Shown here in pieces: positions 1-10,744 of a DNA stretch of 64,000 nt. The stretch's first letter is position 1. Each line of letters opens with the position of its first letter. The stretch comes from Bolinopsis microptera (Eukaryota > Ctenophora > Tentaculata > Lobata > Bolinopsidae): the NCBI RefSeq assembly GCF_026151205.1, contig NC_087080.1:12695837-12759836 (forward strand), in the 5' to 3' direction. The notes under the pieces were generated by a model that was not told where the DNA came from, did no database searches, and saw only the letters and a list, made by a program, of their open reading frames with translations. Made by a program: the position numbers and the translations under genes.

Positions 1-400
1 GATCTAGGTTAGTTTTGATTGAAGGAATGTTTGAAATTGAAGCTCCGGATTTACTGTAATGCCTGGTTATTAAAAGCAGTTTCTCCTCTGAATTATTATT
101 GTTTGTCTCGATTTAAAGACCGATTTTTAACTATTTGAGTGTATTTGAAGACTGGATATTCGTGAAGATTTTAAATATTTGTGCTTTTATGTATAATTTC
201 GTATGCTTGTGAAGCAAGTTGTCATGAAACGATATTTTTAAAATAATTTTTATGTTTTTGATAACTGTATTTACAATTTACATCTGAATTTCATATAAAA
301 TCAAAAACTGAACGACATATCTTTACTTGTAACCAGCAGGCTGTAGTCTTACAAAACAAAAATGACCGTAAATCCACAATCTAACCTCAGCTTGAACCTC
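1..400. other. 3' flank of PPIL6, no gene seen
   Basis: AT-rich sequence downstream of the PPIL6 stop codon on the minus strand. It presumably includes that gene's 3' UTR. I see no coding region or repeat here. Confidence 0.5.
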
Positions 401-1602
401 TCACAGCGCATTTTTCAACAGTCCACAATCATGAATACAAAGTGGTCTCTTTGGTCTCTCGTTATAAGTCTCAACGTTTTCAATATCGTCCAGCACACTC
501 ATACCCTCAATGAGACAGCCGAACGCTACATACTGCTGGTCCATCCAGGGGGCAGGAGCAAATGTGATGTAGAATTGTGAGCCGTTTGTGTGGGGTCCTG
601 CGAGATAAAGTTAGTCAAAATAGAGTGTGAGCCGTTCATTAGTGTTTACTGCCTGGGCCAATAATTAATTAACTGTCCATTGTGTCTAGTTGGTCACTAC
701 AGAGTGGGCCAGAATAAATAGAGTGAGAAATTCTGTCCTGCTTCACATGTCAACTATGTGTACCTATTGTACTTATTGTGTATCTAGAATTCAGAATACA
801 AGACAAATAAGTTGCTAACCCCTACCATCATTGGCCATGCCAATAGTTCCCCGCTTCAAGTGTTTCACTGCATAGTTTTCATCGCTGAACTTTCCTCCCT
901 CAAATGATTCGCTGTTTCCTCCACTTCCATTAACGAAGTCACCCCCTGTAAAGTAAAACCTTAAGAACAAATTTTATAAAATCGTATCATTAAGGAAAGC
1001 CATTTGCTATTGATTTCTATAATAACTAAAAATTTCTATCCGAAGAACAAATGTAAAGAGATTTCACCTTGGACCCAGCCGTTCTTCACGATTCTGTGCA
1101 TGCTGGTTGAGGCGAACTTCTTATTATCTGTTTTTGAACATAAAAGATCGACAAAATTCTTCACAGTATCAGGGACAATGTCTTTGTACAGTTCAAATAT
1201 AACTCGCCCCATAGGTCTTTTGTCGTGTGTGAAATCAACATAAACAAATTCACGCTCGGTATTTTCAAGGTAACCTTTGTATGCTTGATTTGCAAGAGCC
1301 TCGTAGAATGCAGGTGGCCTGAAATCAATCATACCGAATTTGTCTTTCGTCCACCTCATGAAATCATCACCATTTCCAATAAGCTCGCCTTCGACAAAGG
1401 CCATTGTGCCATTCTTGAACCCCCATATTTCTCCTCTGATATCAGTTTTCTTTTCGGTCAGGAAACTCTCCCAGTCAGTGTCAGTCAGCTCATGAAGGTT
1501 GAGCTTCAATGCACCTTTGTGAGTCCGATCAAGTGTCTCAACTGCCAACTTAATCATGTGGAACTCATGATCCTTTATTTTACCGTAAATCTGAACGTCC
1601 AT
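401..1602 (-). CDS. PPIL6: PPIL6-type cyclophilin (peptidyl-prolyl isomerase-like 6), 3 exons
   Basis: Three exons join in phase: 1602-1068, 945-826 and 597-401, giving 283 residues (human PPIL6 is about 311). The first 120 residues are the PPIL6-specific N-terminal region. The cyclophilin fold follows, with MHRIVKNGWVQGGDF, GMANDGPHTNGSQFYITF and AFGCLIEG. Of the CypA catalytic residues, the Arg of HRI, the Gln of VQGGD and the Trp of PWMD are kept, while the CypA His126 position is Tyr. The human paralogue also lacks this His, so isomerase activity may be weak. The start ATG lies one base after a TTATTTCAG acceptor-like site, so a 5' UTR intron or trans-splice site probably precedes it. PPIL6 is expressed in ciliated cells of other animals. 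It is the last gene of a same-strand trio with the ankyrin gene and LRGUK. Confidence 0.93.
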
Positions 1603-1614
1603 CCTGAAATAAGA
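1603..1614 (-). promoter_or_regulatory. Splice acceptor directly before PPIL6 ATG (cis or trans)
   Basis: On the minus strand a pyrimidine-rich TTATTTCAG is followed by G and then the ATG. There is no room for a normal 5' UTR in this exon. The site is therefore either the 3' end of a 5' UTR intron or a spliced-leader acceptor. Transcript data would decide. Confidence 0.5.
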
Positions 1615-2011
1615 GTATCAATTTAGTTGCCATAGCAACCAACACATTGCGCGCGCAAAGATCAACCAATTTTATATCCGCGCCATACAATTCTTACTCA
1701 AATCATAAAGTGCGCCAATTGGCCAAAGGATCGTAACAGTTCGATAATTTTATTCAAATTACAGCTGTTCACATACTCGAAAAAATAACGCAAAGGATTT
1801 AGAAAATATCAATCCATCCAATTTTAATTCGTTAACATGAAGAACAGAAAAATAGTAAATTTAAATGCAAATAAAACGTAACCACATGCACCGACATTTT
1901 GGAAATATTCCAAGCTATCCAGCTATAAGAAATACTAAATACACCAAAACAAAGCAATATAAATTTGAGAACATCAAAATCGTTCACCCCTTTTGATTAA
2001 GATCTCAACAT

Positions 2012-3484
2012 TCAACTGTCCACCTCCATACCTTCAACATACAGCGAACTTCCAGGTCTTACTTCAACAGCACCAATAAGTAACTTGAGGATATCACTGT
2101 GGTCAAGTTGTTTAGCGAGCTCGATAGCACTAGTGTCAGCCGGGCAACCCATTCTAATGAGTGGGTCAGCTCCAGTCCCCAATAACAACACAACACAATC
2201 TATACTGTCCTGCAGTACCGCCAGATGGAGCGGTGTAGCACCGTTAGATTCTGGATTGAAGAGATGCGGATCTGCTCCTGCTTTTAGGAGGATGTTAAGA
2301 GCGAGTGAGTTTCCAGCTGAAGCAGCGACATGGAGCGGAGTGTTGCCATTGTCAGCAACACTGTTAACATCTGACGGGGTAAAGTTGGTTTCGGAGACGA
2401 GATAGTTCAGTACAGAGTGTTGTTTATAAAGTGTAGCAAGAAATATGAGACTCCTGCCCTGGTTATCTGTAACCAGACCATCAACATATCCCTTGTCAAA
2501 CATGTATTTCAGAACTTCTACAAATCCGCACAAAACCGCATCAAATGCCCGCCCAATGTTGTGCTGTTCTACTCTGTCTATATTCTGTGCAGTGGTGGGG
2601 CGAGAATCAGGAGACATAGCCGAACCAGGCCGTCCTTTACTAGATCCAGGACGACCTAAACTAGACCCAGGTCGCATAGTTTTCTCTCTGCTTAACGTTC
2701 CAGAAATTCCTGTCCTGGAACGAGATGTTGGTCTGTTTTCTGAGTGTATTTTTTCAGTGACAAGTTTGCGATAGAAACTGACAGCAGCATAACATACACC
2801 AATAACAGTATACGTTCTCAACCCAAGTACCGTTTCTGGTTTTGAGGTTTTACACTTGACATGTGACAACAGTTCGCAATAGTCCCTCTTATCACTAGCA
2901 ACAAGTGTCTCTATCATGTCGGGAAGTCTATTAATCTCGCTCTCACTGCAAAACTGATTAGGATGCTCGTGAAGTACACACAACAAAAACTCCATGACTT
3001 TCTGTCTGGAAACACGAGTCTGAACAGAGTTAGATATTTCCTCCAGCAAAATGCTGCACTCCAGTTTGAACCAGTCCACACGTTGCTCCAGTCCTAACTT
3101 GGTGAACCACCAGTTTAGAAACTCAAGAGAGTTGGTATCCGCCCACCACCAGTGATGTAAGACGTTCAACATGACCTGGGATTTCTTCAAAAACCCCTTC
3201 ACCCCCTCCTCAGATACCCCCTTACATATATCATCCAACTCAGGGTCTATTTCAAGTTCATCACAATCTGTTAACTTGACTGAACCAGCTTGAATCCCAG
3301 GTAAGACCGGCTTCTTGGGGATAAAGTCTGGTTTGTCTGTAACTTTGAGTTGTCTCAAACCTTTGCTGAGGGTTATGACTTCTTGTAAGTCTTGAGGTGT
3401 TGGTCGGGCGGTTTTGTCAGCATACTGACGGATGCCAGGCTGAGTGACCTGGGTTTCTCTTAGGCGTAAAGTTGATAGTGCCAT
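2012..3484 (-). CDS. Ankyrin-repeat protein, single exon
   Basis: A 490-residue intronless ORF. Residues 1-100 are low in structure. Residues 100-245 are helical and rich in Trp, Leu and Cys, with no domain I recognise. Residues 245-300 are a Ser/Arg/Pro/Gly-rich linker with repeated RPGSS-like steps. Residues 305-475 carry four to five ankyrin repeats, with clear NGNTPLHVAASAGN and NGATPLHLAVLQDS cores. Ankyrin repeats bind proteins, but the partner is unknown. The gene lies between LRGUK and PPIL6 on the same strand, 487 bp downstream of one and 409 bp upstream of the other. This suggests co-expression and perhaps a ciliary role. A TCTTCAG acceptor-like site lies 20 bases before the ATG. 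I could not name an orthologue. Confidence 0.85.
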   Translation of the reverse strand: MALSTLRLRETQVTQPGIRQYADKTARPTPQDLQEVITLSKGLRQLKVTDKPDFIPKKPVLPGIQAGSVKLTDCDELEIDPELDDICKGVSEEGVKGFLKKSQVMLNVLHHWWWADTNSLEFLNWWFTKLGLEQRVDWFKLECSILLEEISNSVQTRVSRQKVMEFLLCVLHEHPNQFCSESEINRLPDMIETLVASDKRDYCELLSHVKCKTSKPETVLGLRTYTVIGVCYAAVSFYRKLVTEKIHSENRPTSRSRTGISGTLSREKTMRPGSSLGRPGSSKGRPGSAMSPDSRPTTAQNIDRVEQHNIGRAFDAVLCGFVEVLKYMFDKGYVDGLVTDNQGRSLIFLATLYKQHSVLNYLVSETNFTPSDVNSVADNGNTPLHVAASAGNSLALNILLKAGADPHLFNPESNGATPLHLAVLQDSIDCVVLLLGTGADPLIRMGCPADTSAIELAKQLDHSDILKLLIGAVEVRPGSSLYVEGMEVDS

Positions 3485-3971
3485 TTAGGGTCTATGCCCA
3501 TCCCTGAAGAACATATGATTAAATACAGCATCAATTTGAATGCGAATCATAATAGATTGTACAATGCAAATGGACCGGCTACATTATTAGAATAATGAAC
3601 AATTTGGTACTCACATTTCAGAATGTTTAATATATTTGATTTAACAATTCATTCATCAAATGACAAATGAATTTTAGAAATTTCGAGTAATAAATTTAGA
3701 ACATTTCACTGCAGGAAGTCAAACGAAAATATTCTAAAATTCACAGAAAATGATAGGTTAAAAGGTTTTCAAATCCAATGACCAATATTCATTGTGATAT
3801 AAGCTCACTCAGTAACTTTTATGAGTTATTGAAGCGACTCAATCAATTGCAAAAACTTTGTCTCTCCATTCAACGTCTGCTAAGGAACATGCCATTTTAA
3901 ATTTGACAAACAACTATTTACAGGATTTATAAATATATTCTGACAATATTGAATAACAAATAATTAACTTT

Positions 3972-5859
3972 TCACATGGTTCGATGAGTAAGAGGTGGAA
4001 TTGTAATGTTTTTCAGCTGCACTAAAGAATGTGCCGTTGCAGTAAGTTCAGTAGATGATGAGAACTCAGTGTTGCTCAACATGGACAAGTCTCCAGTGTC
4101 AGGGTAAACATAGGAAGTAGAGCTGCGAGAGGGACCTCTCCTTTCTGGAGTCACTGGGTGGGCCAAACCTTTTACTGCGCTTTTTACAACAGCTTCCTTT
4201 CGTGGGAAGTTGTGTTGATTATCAAATGTGGACGATGAACCACAGCTCCATTGACGCAGACCGAGTTCGGGAGCTGACTTGATGATTTCACCCTGGCCTG
4301 GTCCAACACCAGATCTTTGTCCAGAATAGTATTCAACCAGCTGCTTCAACTTTACAAAAGCTTGCTCCAGATCAGATGAGTTGATGGCCAGATCACAGAC
4401 TCCGTGGTTATCTGCGTGGTACTTGTTGTACATTTCAGTACGCTTCAGCGCGAGAGATATCAGAGGTTCAGTGTATCTTCCCCGTTCTCGCATTCTTGTC
4501 TCATGCTTTACACTATCCATCGGTGAAATGAGGACAATTCTAGCTTGGTAAGCAGTACGTTTTAGAGATAAAACACCTTCTAGCTCCATGCATACAACAC
4601 TGGCTACTCCATCATGAGCAGCGTCCTCTAAGTCCTGTCCATTCAAACCATACATTGCTCCACCAACTTCGTAGGAAACAATTAATTTTCCTTCCTCAAT
4701 CAACCCCTCAAACTCTTCGAGCGACACTGGAATAACAGTTTTGTTATCTGAGACCTTCTTTGTTGAGAACAGTCTGATTAGTCTAAATGCGTTGGTAGTA
4801 TTTTTAACAAGTTTCTGTGCGAGTTTGTACTTGCCACTACCGTTTGGACCAGTTAGACACCAGAATGGGATACACAGAGCTCATGTCACTCATGACACTA
4901 GGTTTGATATGGATGGGATGAATCAGGTTCTTAACAATATGCATAGTGTGATTCTGAGCTGCGATTACTTCAAGAGGAGGATCAAATTGGTTGAGAGCAG
5001 CAATCTTTTCTTCTGGTAAAATCTTTACTTCGTCCAAATGAGAGAGGTGATTGAGATAGAATAGGAGATGTGCTCTATAATCAGGAAGTGAGGTCAGGGG
5101 GTTGGACATCAAGGTCAGTCTCCTCAGTAATGGAAGATTTTGTAACTGTTTGATCTCAAGGAGGTCAATGATGTCGTTTCCTTCAAGGCGTAACTCTGAG
5201 AGGACCATTTTGCCTTGTAATCCACGAAGAGACCTGATGTTGTTGTTAGCAAGATGGAGAGTCTGGAGCTTCCCAAACTCTTCCAGTCCACTTATCTTGC
5301 TAATATTATTGTTATTCAAGTGTAACACATGTAGGTAGAGATACTCTAGTCCTCGTATCTCTGTTATCCTGTTGTTATTCAAACTCAGTTCCTTTAGACT
5401 GGAGCAACCTTCTAAACCGTAGATATTTGTTATCTCGTTGTGGTCCAGATTGAGGTTTAACAGGCTCTTTACTTCTCCCAATTTACTTGTATCATTTATG
5501 TTATTGTGAGAGAAGTCAGCAGACAGTAGATTTAGCGGTAGAGACAAAGGCGGAACAGCAGTCAGCAGATTATTAGAAGCACTGAGACTCAGCAAGTATT
5601 TGAGTTTTGTTATCACATCAATGTTGGTCAGCTTATTATTTGACACATCTAGATGTTGGATAAACTCGTAGTTCTCAAGCAATGTTATGTTTGTTAAATT
5701 CTTGTTGACTAGGTTAAGATCCAAATATACCAGTTCAGTGCCGCTGGCAGAGTAGCCTCTGTTCGTCAAGCCTTTTGCAACATCCTTCTCAGTTACTGCT
5801 CCAGCCTCATATTGGAGTGAGTCAGCCGATATGTTGCTTTCATTGTCTGAATCTTCCAT
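3972..5859 (-). CDS. LRGUK: LRGUK: leucine-rich repeats plus guanylate-kinase domain, with a frame break at the P-loop
   Basis: Two adjacent frames together cover a leucine-rich repeat and guanylate kinase protein without introns. The first frame (5859 to about 4860) gives an acidic start, then about ten LRRs (residues 45-270, such as LKELSLNNNRITEI and LQTLHLANNNIRSL) and an LRR cap. The GK domain follows in the next frame: LTGPNGSGKYKLAQKLV is the P-loop, then VSLEEFEGLIEEGKL, YGLNGQDLEDA and the LID-like region RERGRYTEPLI, with a Ser-rich tail ending at 3972. One extra base within about 4854-4862 separates the frames, so as read translation stops right at the P-loop. All other conserved parts are intact, so a sequencing or assembly error or a young allele is likelier than an old pseudogene. 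In mammals LRGUK acts in sperm-tail and manchette formation. Confidence 0.85.
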
Positions 5860-6294
5860 GTCATGTGGTTATACCTGTACAATGGTTCGGTTAATAGCGT
5901 TATGATTAACAATAATCAGTGAATTGGTATTTTGATTGATATTTTCACTGTGTCTTCTTTAGAATCATACCGATAGGTCCAATACAACAATTTACAATTT
6001 ATACACTAATACAACACATTATACATACCCCGATTTATTTAAAAGATTTTACCGAATAGTGTCCATGAATTCAGCTGCTTATTAGAAATTGAAACAGGGA
6101 TTTACCAGCACAAGAAAATTAGCCTAAATTATCCAAATAATGCCGCACAATAGTGCAACATTAAAACATCTGTAAACTCAGCTTTCCTCGACATAACTTT
6201 CATTGATTTGACCAATAAAGTCTTCAATGACCGATAAGTGAGTTCACAGTTGATGGCATGGTTGTTGTTTGTGTGTTCTGCCATCTCCTTGACC
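5860..6294. other. Upstream flank of LRGUK, nothing recognised
   Basis: The promoter or 5' UTR of the minus-strand gene group should lie here. A TTGTACAG acceptor-like site at about 5875-5882 lies 15 bases before the LRGUK ATG. No gene, TATA box or repeat could be supported in the rest. Confidence 0.4.
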
Positions 6295-6456
6295 AAAATT
6301 TGGCGGTTTTGACTGAATTTTTGACCAGTGACCAATCAGTGAGGTTGGTGAGGGTTACACAAGTAGCCATCAAGGTACTGGAACCTGAATATCTGGAGTT
6401 CAAAACTTTGATGGAAGGAACATTTTGAAAATGTCCTACCAGTAGGACATTTTCAC
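6295..6456 (+). repeat. Dispersed repeat, B half, split by the hAT element
   Basis: This segment closely matches 8287-8455: GGTTTTGACTGAATTTTT, then GACCAATCAGTGAGG, and a final perfect hairpin with arms GAAAATGTCCTAC and GTAGGACATTTTC. A weaker third match lies at 8935-9035. The copy is cut by the hAT insertion at 6457 and its A half resumes after 8136. Confidence 0.75.
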
Positions 6457-7017
6457 TAGATTTTGCAACCGATATTATCGGCGATAATTTGTCAAAAAGT
6501 CATTATCAGTTATCGGCGATAATTTCTAACCGATAAACCGATAATATCAAACAAATTTTTGTTCAAAAATAATTTCCAAAAAGTTCGAAATTCCGTAAAA
6601 TCATCAATCAAATTTAGCGTTATTGGACCTTCACAGCTAACTAGGTAATTCTTGATATAGTAAAAGCTGTTAGCATGGATATTTATTAACCGAATTTGCT
6701 ACTCAAATCAGTGTCATACTCTCATTGTTAAATCAAAATATGTTAAGTTATTCACATTTCACATTCCATTGCCATGTCTTATTGCTTATGTGTCCTGCTG
6801 CACTTGATGATCAATCATTTTAACAGCATATGTTTCACAATGGCCAATTCCCATAGGTATCCCAAACTCCAAAGTTTCGCCCCACCCATATATAAGTTGT
6901 TCTATCTATGTATTTGTGTGGTGCGATGATAATAAGTGATCTTTACGTCGGTTGATCAGATGCTATACTTACATTAAAATGTCTCACAATTAAAGTCATC
7001 TGATACACTATATAAAT

Positions 7018-7500
7018 CAAGAGGCTTGCATATAATGAACATATTGACATGGGTGCAGAGTTGAGTCTGTACGGAACCTAGTAGTTTCAGTTCCTTGTTT
7101 AACTTGCCGTACAGCAAGGACATCCACTACTTTAGCCCGGCGAGGCACATAGCTCACTCTACAACTCCGTGTCAAATGTTTTATATATACTAGCCAAGTT
7201 CACAAGATATATCCTTGTGTTTGAGAAGCGCTCGTTAGAACTGCTTCCTTTCCCTTTAATATCCCACAGTCTCTCGAGTTTCGTAACTGCCAGAGAACTC
7301 TCTTAAACAATTACTATCAAGAGGCTTGCATATAATGAAAATATTGACATGGGTGCAGAGTTGAGTCTGTACGGAACCTAGTAGTTTTAGTTCCTTGTTT
7401 AACTTGCCGTACAGCAAGGACATCCACTACTTTAGCCCGGCGAGGCACATAGCTCACTCTACAACTCCGTGTCAAATGTTTCATATATACAAGTTCACAA
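7018..7500 (+). repeat. Two copies of a ~175-bp dyad sequence, 300 bp apart, inside the hAT element
   Basis: The copies starting near 7021 and 7321 are almost identical over about 175 bp. Each has imperfect dyad ends: TTGACATGGGTGCAGAGTTG at the left and, inverted, CAACTCCGTGTCAA at the right. An inner pair CTGTACGG / CCGTACAG also matches. The spacing is exactly 300 bp. It could be a nested small foldback element or a structured RNA unit; I do not recognise it. Confidence 0.7.
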
Positions 7501-7653
7501 GTTCACATGACTGATGACGTCATAATTAGTTTCAAAACAACACACGCTCCACGCCCTGCGTTTGTATTTGATCGCTCATTTTCTTAAATTGTTAATTGAT
7601 AACGTGCTTGAATGGTTCCCTGTCGTGTTCCGTGAAAACCTTTTTTATTTGAT

Positions 7654-7830
7654 ATGGCAACTAACGAGATCTGGAAACATTTCAAAAAAGAGGGAGACAA
7701 CATGACCTGCATACATTGTGAGAAGTCTTTCCAAGGTACAACTGCCAAGAGGTCTTACACTAGTTTGTGGTATCACTTGCGAGTAAAGCACGCTATTGAA
7801 AATCCAGCCACTAAAAGTGCTAACTCGTGA
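7654..7830 (+). CDS. BED-type zinc finger remnant of hAT transposase (58 aa)
   Basis: The ORF starts at ATG 7654 and ends at TGA 7830. It reads MATNEIWKHFKKEGDNM, then CIHCEKSF and a terminal LWYHLRVKHA. That is the C-x2-C ... H-x4-H pattern with aromatic residues of BED fingers, the DNA-binding N-terminal domain of many hAT transposases. The stop follows the finger, so the RNase-H catalytic core is absent. It may be an N-terminal exon of a lost gene or a stand-alone DNA-binding peptide. Confidence 0.75.
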   Translation: MATNEIWKHFKKEGDNMTCIHCEKSFQGTTAKRSYTSLWYHLRVKHAIENPATKSANS

Positions 7831-8144
7831 TGATGTTATGTCATAATCTTTACTTACTTACTTACCTGATCGTACTGTACACAGAAAAGAAAACTCAAGC
7901 TGAAAATGCATAGTCGTCTAGACTAGTCTAGCAAATGCTTTCTAAATAAATTTACGATGCCGTTGTGGAAGTTCAAATTACTTGTTTAGAATTTGTGTAA
8001 CAGTAACTCAGGACTTCAGTAATCCTCATTGGCAAAGGTGACGAAAGTGTAATTGATTATGTCAGTCATGCAAATCAACAGAAGCTTAGCTCGGTTATCG
8101 GCGATCAAAATTATTGGACCGATAATGCAAACCCTAATTTTCAC

Positions 8145-8560
8145 ATTTCAGCTTTCCGCAATCCAAATTTCACTGTTTTGACTAAATTTTTCTTGAATGA
8201 CCATCTAGTAAGGTCACTGAGGATGGCACAAGACACGAAATTGAGGTACTAAAAGTTCTGTTCTCAAAGAGAAGCTTTTCTGTCGTCTCATTGACAGAAA
8301 TTTGGTGGTTTTGACTGAATTTTTTATCACTGACCAATCAGTGAGGTCGGTGACAGTGACACAAGTCGCCATAAAGATACTGGAAGCTGTATATCCGGAG
8401 AAAACTTTGACGGGAGGAAAATTTTGAAAATGTCCTACTGGTAGGACATTTTCAGATTTCAGCTTTCCGTGACCCAAATTTCACTGTTTTGACCGAATTT
8501 ATCTTGAATGATTATCTAGCAACGTCAGGATGGTACAAGACACGTTTGAAAGTTCTATTC
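8145..8560 (+). repeat. Dispersed repeat, A-B-A arrangement
   Basis: The A halves (8145-8260 and 8456-8560) share CAGCTTTCCG, CAAATTTCACTGTTTTGAC and ACAAGACACG. The B half between them matches 6295-6448 and ends in the same GTCCTACTGGTAGGAC hairpin. Before the hAT insertion the locus was therefore a B-A-B-A tandem. Confidence 0.75.
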
Positions 8561-9530
8561 CACTATGCCACTGAGCTAAAGCAGTAGAGGGGATGGCGGC
8601 TTCTCTGGGATCTAATACATCCTGAAGCAGACCAACACTATGTCCCAACGCACTGGTGTTGAGATGTCTGCCCGGGTCAATATAATAAAGCAGTCAAGTG
8701 TCATGTATGTTATGTTGAGCATTCTCAACCAACAAATGTGGGAACTCACACAATGAAAAACCAAAACAGACCTAAAGAGACGTTGGACAAGTAACAGACT
8801 CTGAAAATAAACTTGAATTTGTTTTTATACAATTTAATTTATAAAGCGTATGTTATTGCCCACGTTAAGGGACCTGTTAATAATTAATTAAATTATTAGC
8901 TATTTTAGATTTGATAATAATTATCCCAAAGAAAGCTCTGATAAGGTCATCAAGGTACAAGAAGCTGTTATGTATATCCCGAGAAAACTTTGATGAAAGG
9001 AAAATCACGAAAATGTTCTACTGGTAAGGCATTTTCAAATATTTCAATCCAATTATGGAATTAATTGGTTAGCATTTTGCTGGGATATTGCATGTGTAAC
9101 TTTTATAAATAACAATAATGAAATTCAGTTCCGTTCTTTTCTAAAAGCAAAAAAAAATCAACAAAGACAAAAGTAACTACAATCTACAAGCTGAAATTGT
9201 ATTATATTTATATTGGTTCAAAACCGTTCATTCATGGTAAAGTTATATGTATGTGGACATAACATTGAAAGTCAATATTATATATAATACTGAATAAATT
9301 ATATTGTATCTATTTTAAACAAACACTAAATTTTTGCACAAATTAATATGTTTTACTGCACTGTTTAAAATTATGCGCGCGCTATATCTCCACACATAAA
9401 AAAGCTCATTCAATTTGATACGTATGAAATCATTTTAGAACTTTCTTAATTTTATACATTAAAGTAACGTGTGCATGCAGCATATCAGCCCAATCATGCA
9501 TCACGCTTGATTGACGATGTCAATCCTTTT
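8561..9530. other. AT-rich stretch with one repeat fragment
   Basis: No gene is seen. A decayed B-half copy of the preceding repeat occupies about 8935-9035. The rest is unrecognised AT-rich sequence. Confidence 0.5.
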
Positions 9531-9640
9531 TGTCATACGTTGTATGACCCGCCGCGCGGCCCCCTGTACACTGTATCGTTCAAACTCTACAGGGGTTTCA
9601 CTATAGTGAAACGACCGTGGGGGTCACGATGTGATATTAA
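9531..9640 (+). repeat. Copy of GC-rich arm family (GTCATACGTTGTATGAC)
   Basis: It begins TTGTCATACGTTGTATGACC and carries GCCGCGCGGCCCCCTG, TTTCACTATAGTGAAACGAC and GTGGGGGTCACGATGTGAT. The same modules occur at 20379-20475 and, inverted, at 20695-20893. Confidence 0.75.
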
Positions 9641-10680
9641 TTGACGATGTCAATTCATGGCAGCTCGGCGCGGCACAGTCAACAGTAGCGCATCTCGCCG
9701 ATCTCGCTGTGAGAAGCCTTATTAAGGGGGGGGGGGGGGTTCACCCTGATTTTTTTGTGAAACTTAGTTTCGAGATAGCAGTTGACCAACAAACTAGGAC
9801 CGGTGACCGAACTTTTGAGGGGGTCCCGGACCCCAACCGCCAAACGGTGCCTGCGGGGCAGCCACGCCCATATTTGATCCAAATTAGGCCCAATTTAACC
9901 AAATACCCTGAACATGCCCAAAACCCAGATTTTAGGTGCTCTACTTGTAGCTAGTGGTCCCCTGAACTCGTATATGAATTTTCATCAAGATTGGACAAAA
10001 AATGACTGAGTTATGAGCCAAAAACCATATGACCATATTTGGGCATACGCACCAAATTTGATCGATTTTGGCCCATAAATTGGTCAAATATCAATATTTT
10101 TGAATGAAACCAACTTTATATGGAAGATAAGCCTATACTACAGATTCTCTATGATTATCAGCTCAATATCTACCTAACTGTGGATTCTGTGTTCAAATAG
10201 TTGCAAAAAATGAACAAAATCGCCCATATCTCAGTTCGCGATATTTGCAAAACTGACTTCGCTCAAAACAATAGAACTCAATAGGGTTTCAATATTTTTT
10301 CATGAAATTTTCAGAATCAACGTAGAATCGCATTTCGACCTTAAGTTTTAATATGGAATTTTGAGTTAGGCCTTTAAAAAAATTTGGCGGCCAAATTCTG
10401 AAATTTGCATGGGCGATTTTGTTCATTTTTTGCAATTAATTGAACACAGAATCCACAGTTAGGTAGATATTGAGCTGATAATCATAGAGAATCTGTAGTA
10501 TAGGCTTATCTTCCATATAAAGTTGGTTTCATTCAAAATTATTGATATTTGACCAATTTATGGGCCAAAATCGATCAAATTTGGTGCGTATGCCCAAATA
10601 TGGTCATATGGTTTTTGGTTAATTGACGATGTCAATTCATGGCAGCTCGGCGCGGCACAGTAGCGCATCTCGCCGATCTA
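9638..10680 (+). mobile_element. Composite foldback element bounded by ~45-bp direct repeats
   Basis: Direct repeats beginning TTAATTGACGATGTCAATTC lie at 9638 and 10619. Between them are a copy of the 336-bp repeat unit (about 9726-10023, opposite in orientation to the copies at 19.6-20.3 kb) and a foldback: arms 10018-10227 and 10409-10618 are inverted copies of about 210 bp around a loop of about 180 bp. The unit includes a run of 14 G at 9726-9739. No coding region is supported; the ORFs across it follow the repeat. Confidence 0.75.
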
Positions 10681-10744
10681 GCCAGGAATTGAGGAATTCC
10701 AGCAAGATACGCGCCAAAAGACGCGCAGTTTGCAGTTGCGGAGT

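Larger units (their letters stand above)
6457..8136 (+). mobile_element. Non-autonomous hAT-like DNA transposon (1.68 kb)
   Basis: The element is flanked by an exact 8-bp duplication, ATTTTCAC (6449-6456 and 8137-8144), as hAT transposases make. Its ends are related inverted repeats, TAGATTTTGCAACCGATATT and TAGGGTTTGCATTATCGG, which fit the YARNG hAT terminus. Subterminal ATCGGCGATAATT motifs recur. Inside, a short ORF encodes a BED finger, and a 300-bp interval is duplicated in tandem. No catalytic transposase remains, so mobilisation would need a helper elsewhere. It sits inside an older dispersed repeat. Confidence 0.85.

Noticed and set aside
1225-1626. Plus-strand ORF opposite PPIL6
   Set aside because: Antisense shadow of a clear gene.
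2085-2774. Plus-strand ORFs opposite the ankyrin gene
   Set aside because: Antisense shadows in a GC-richer coding exon.
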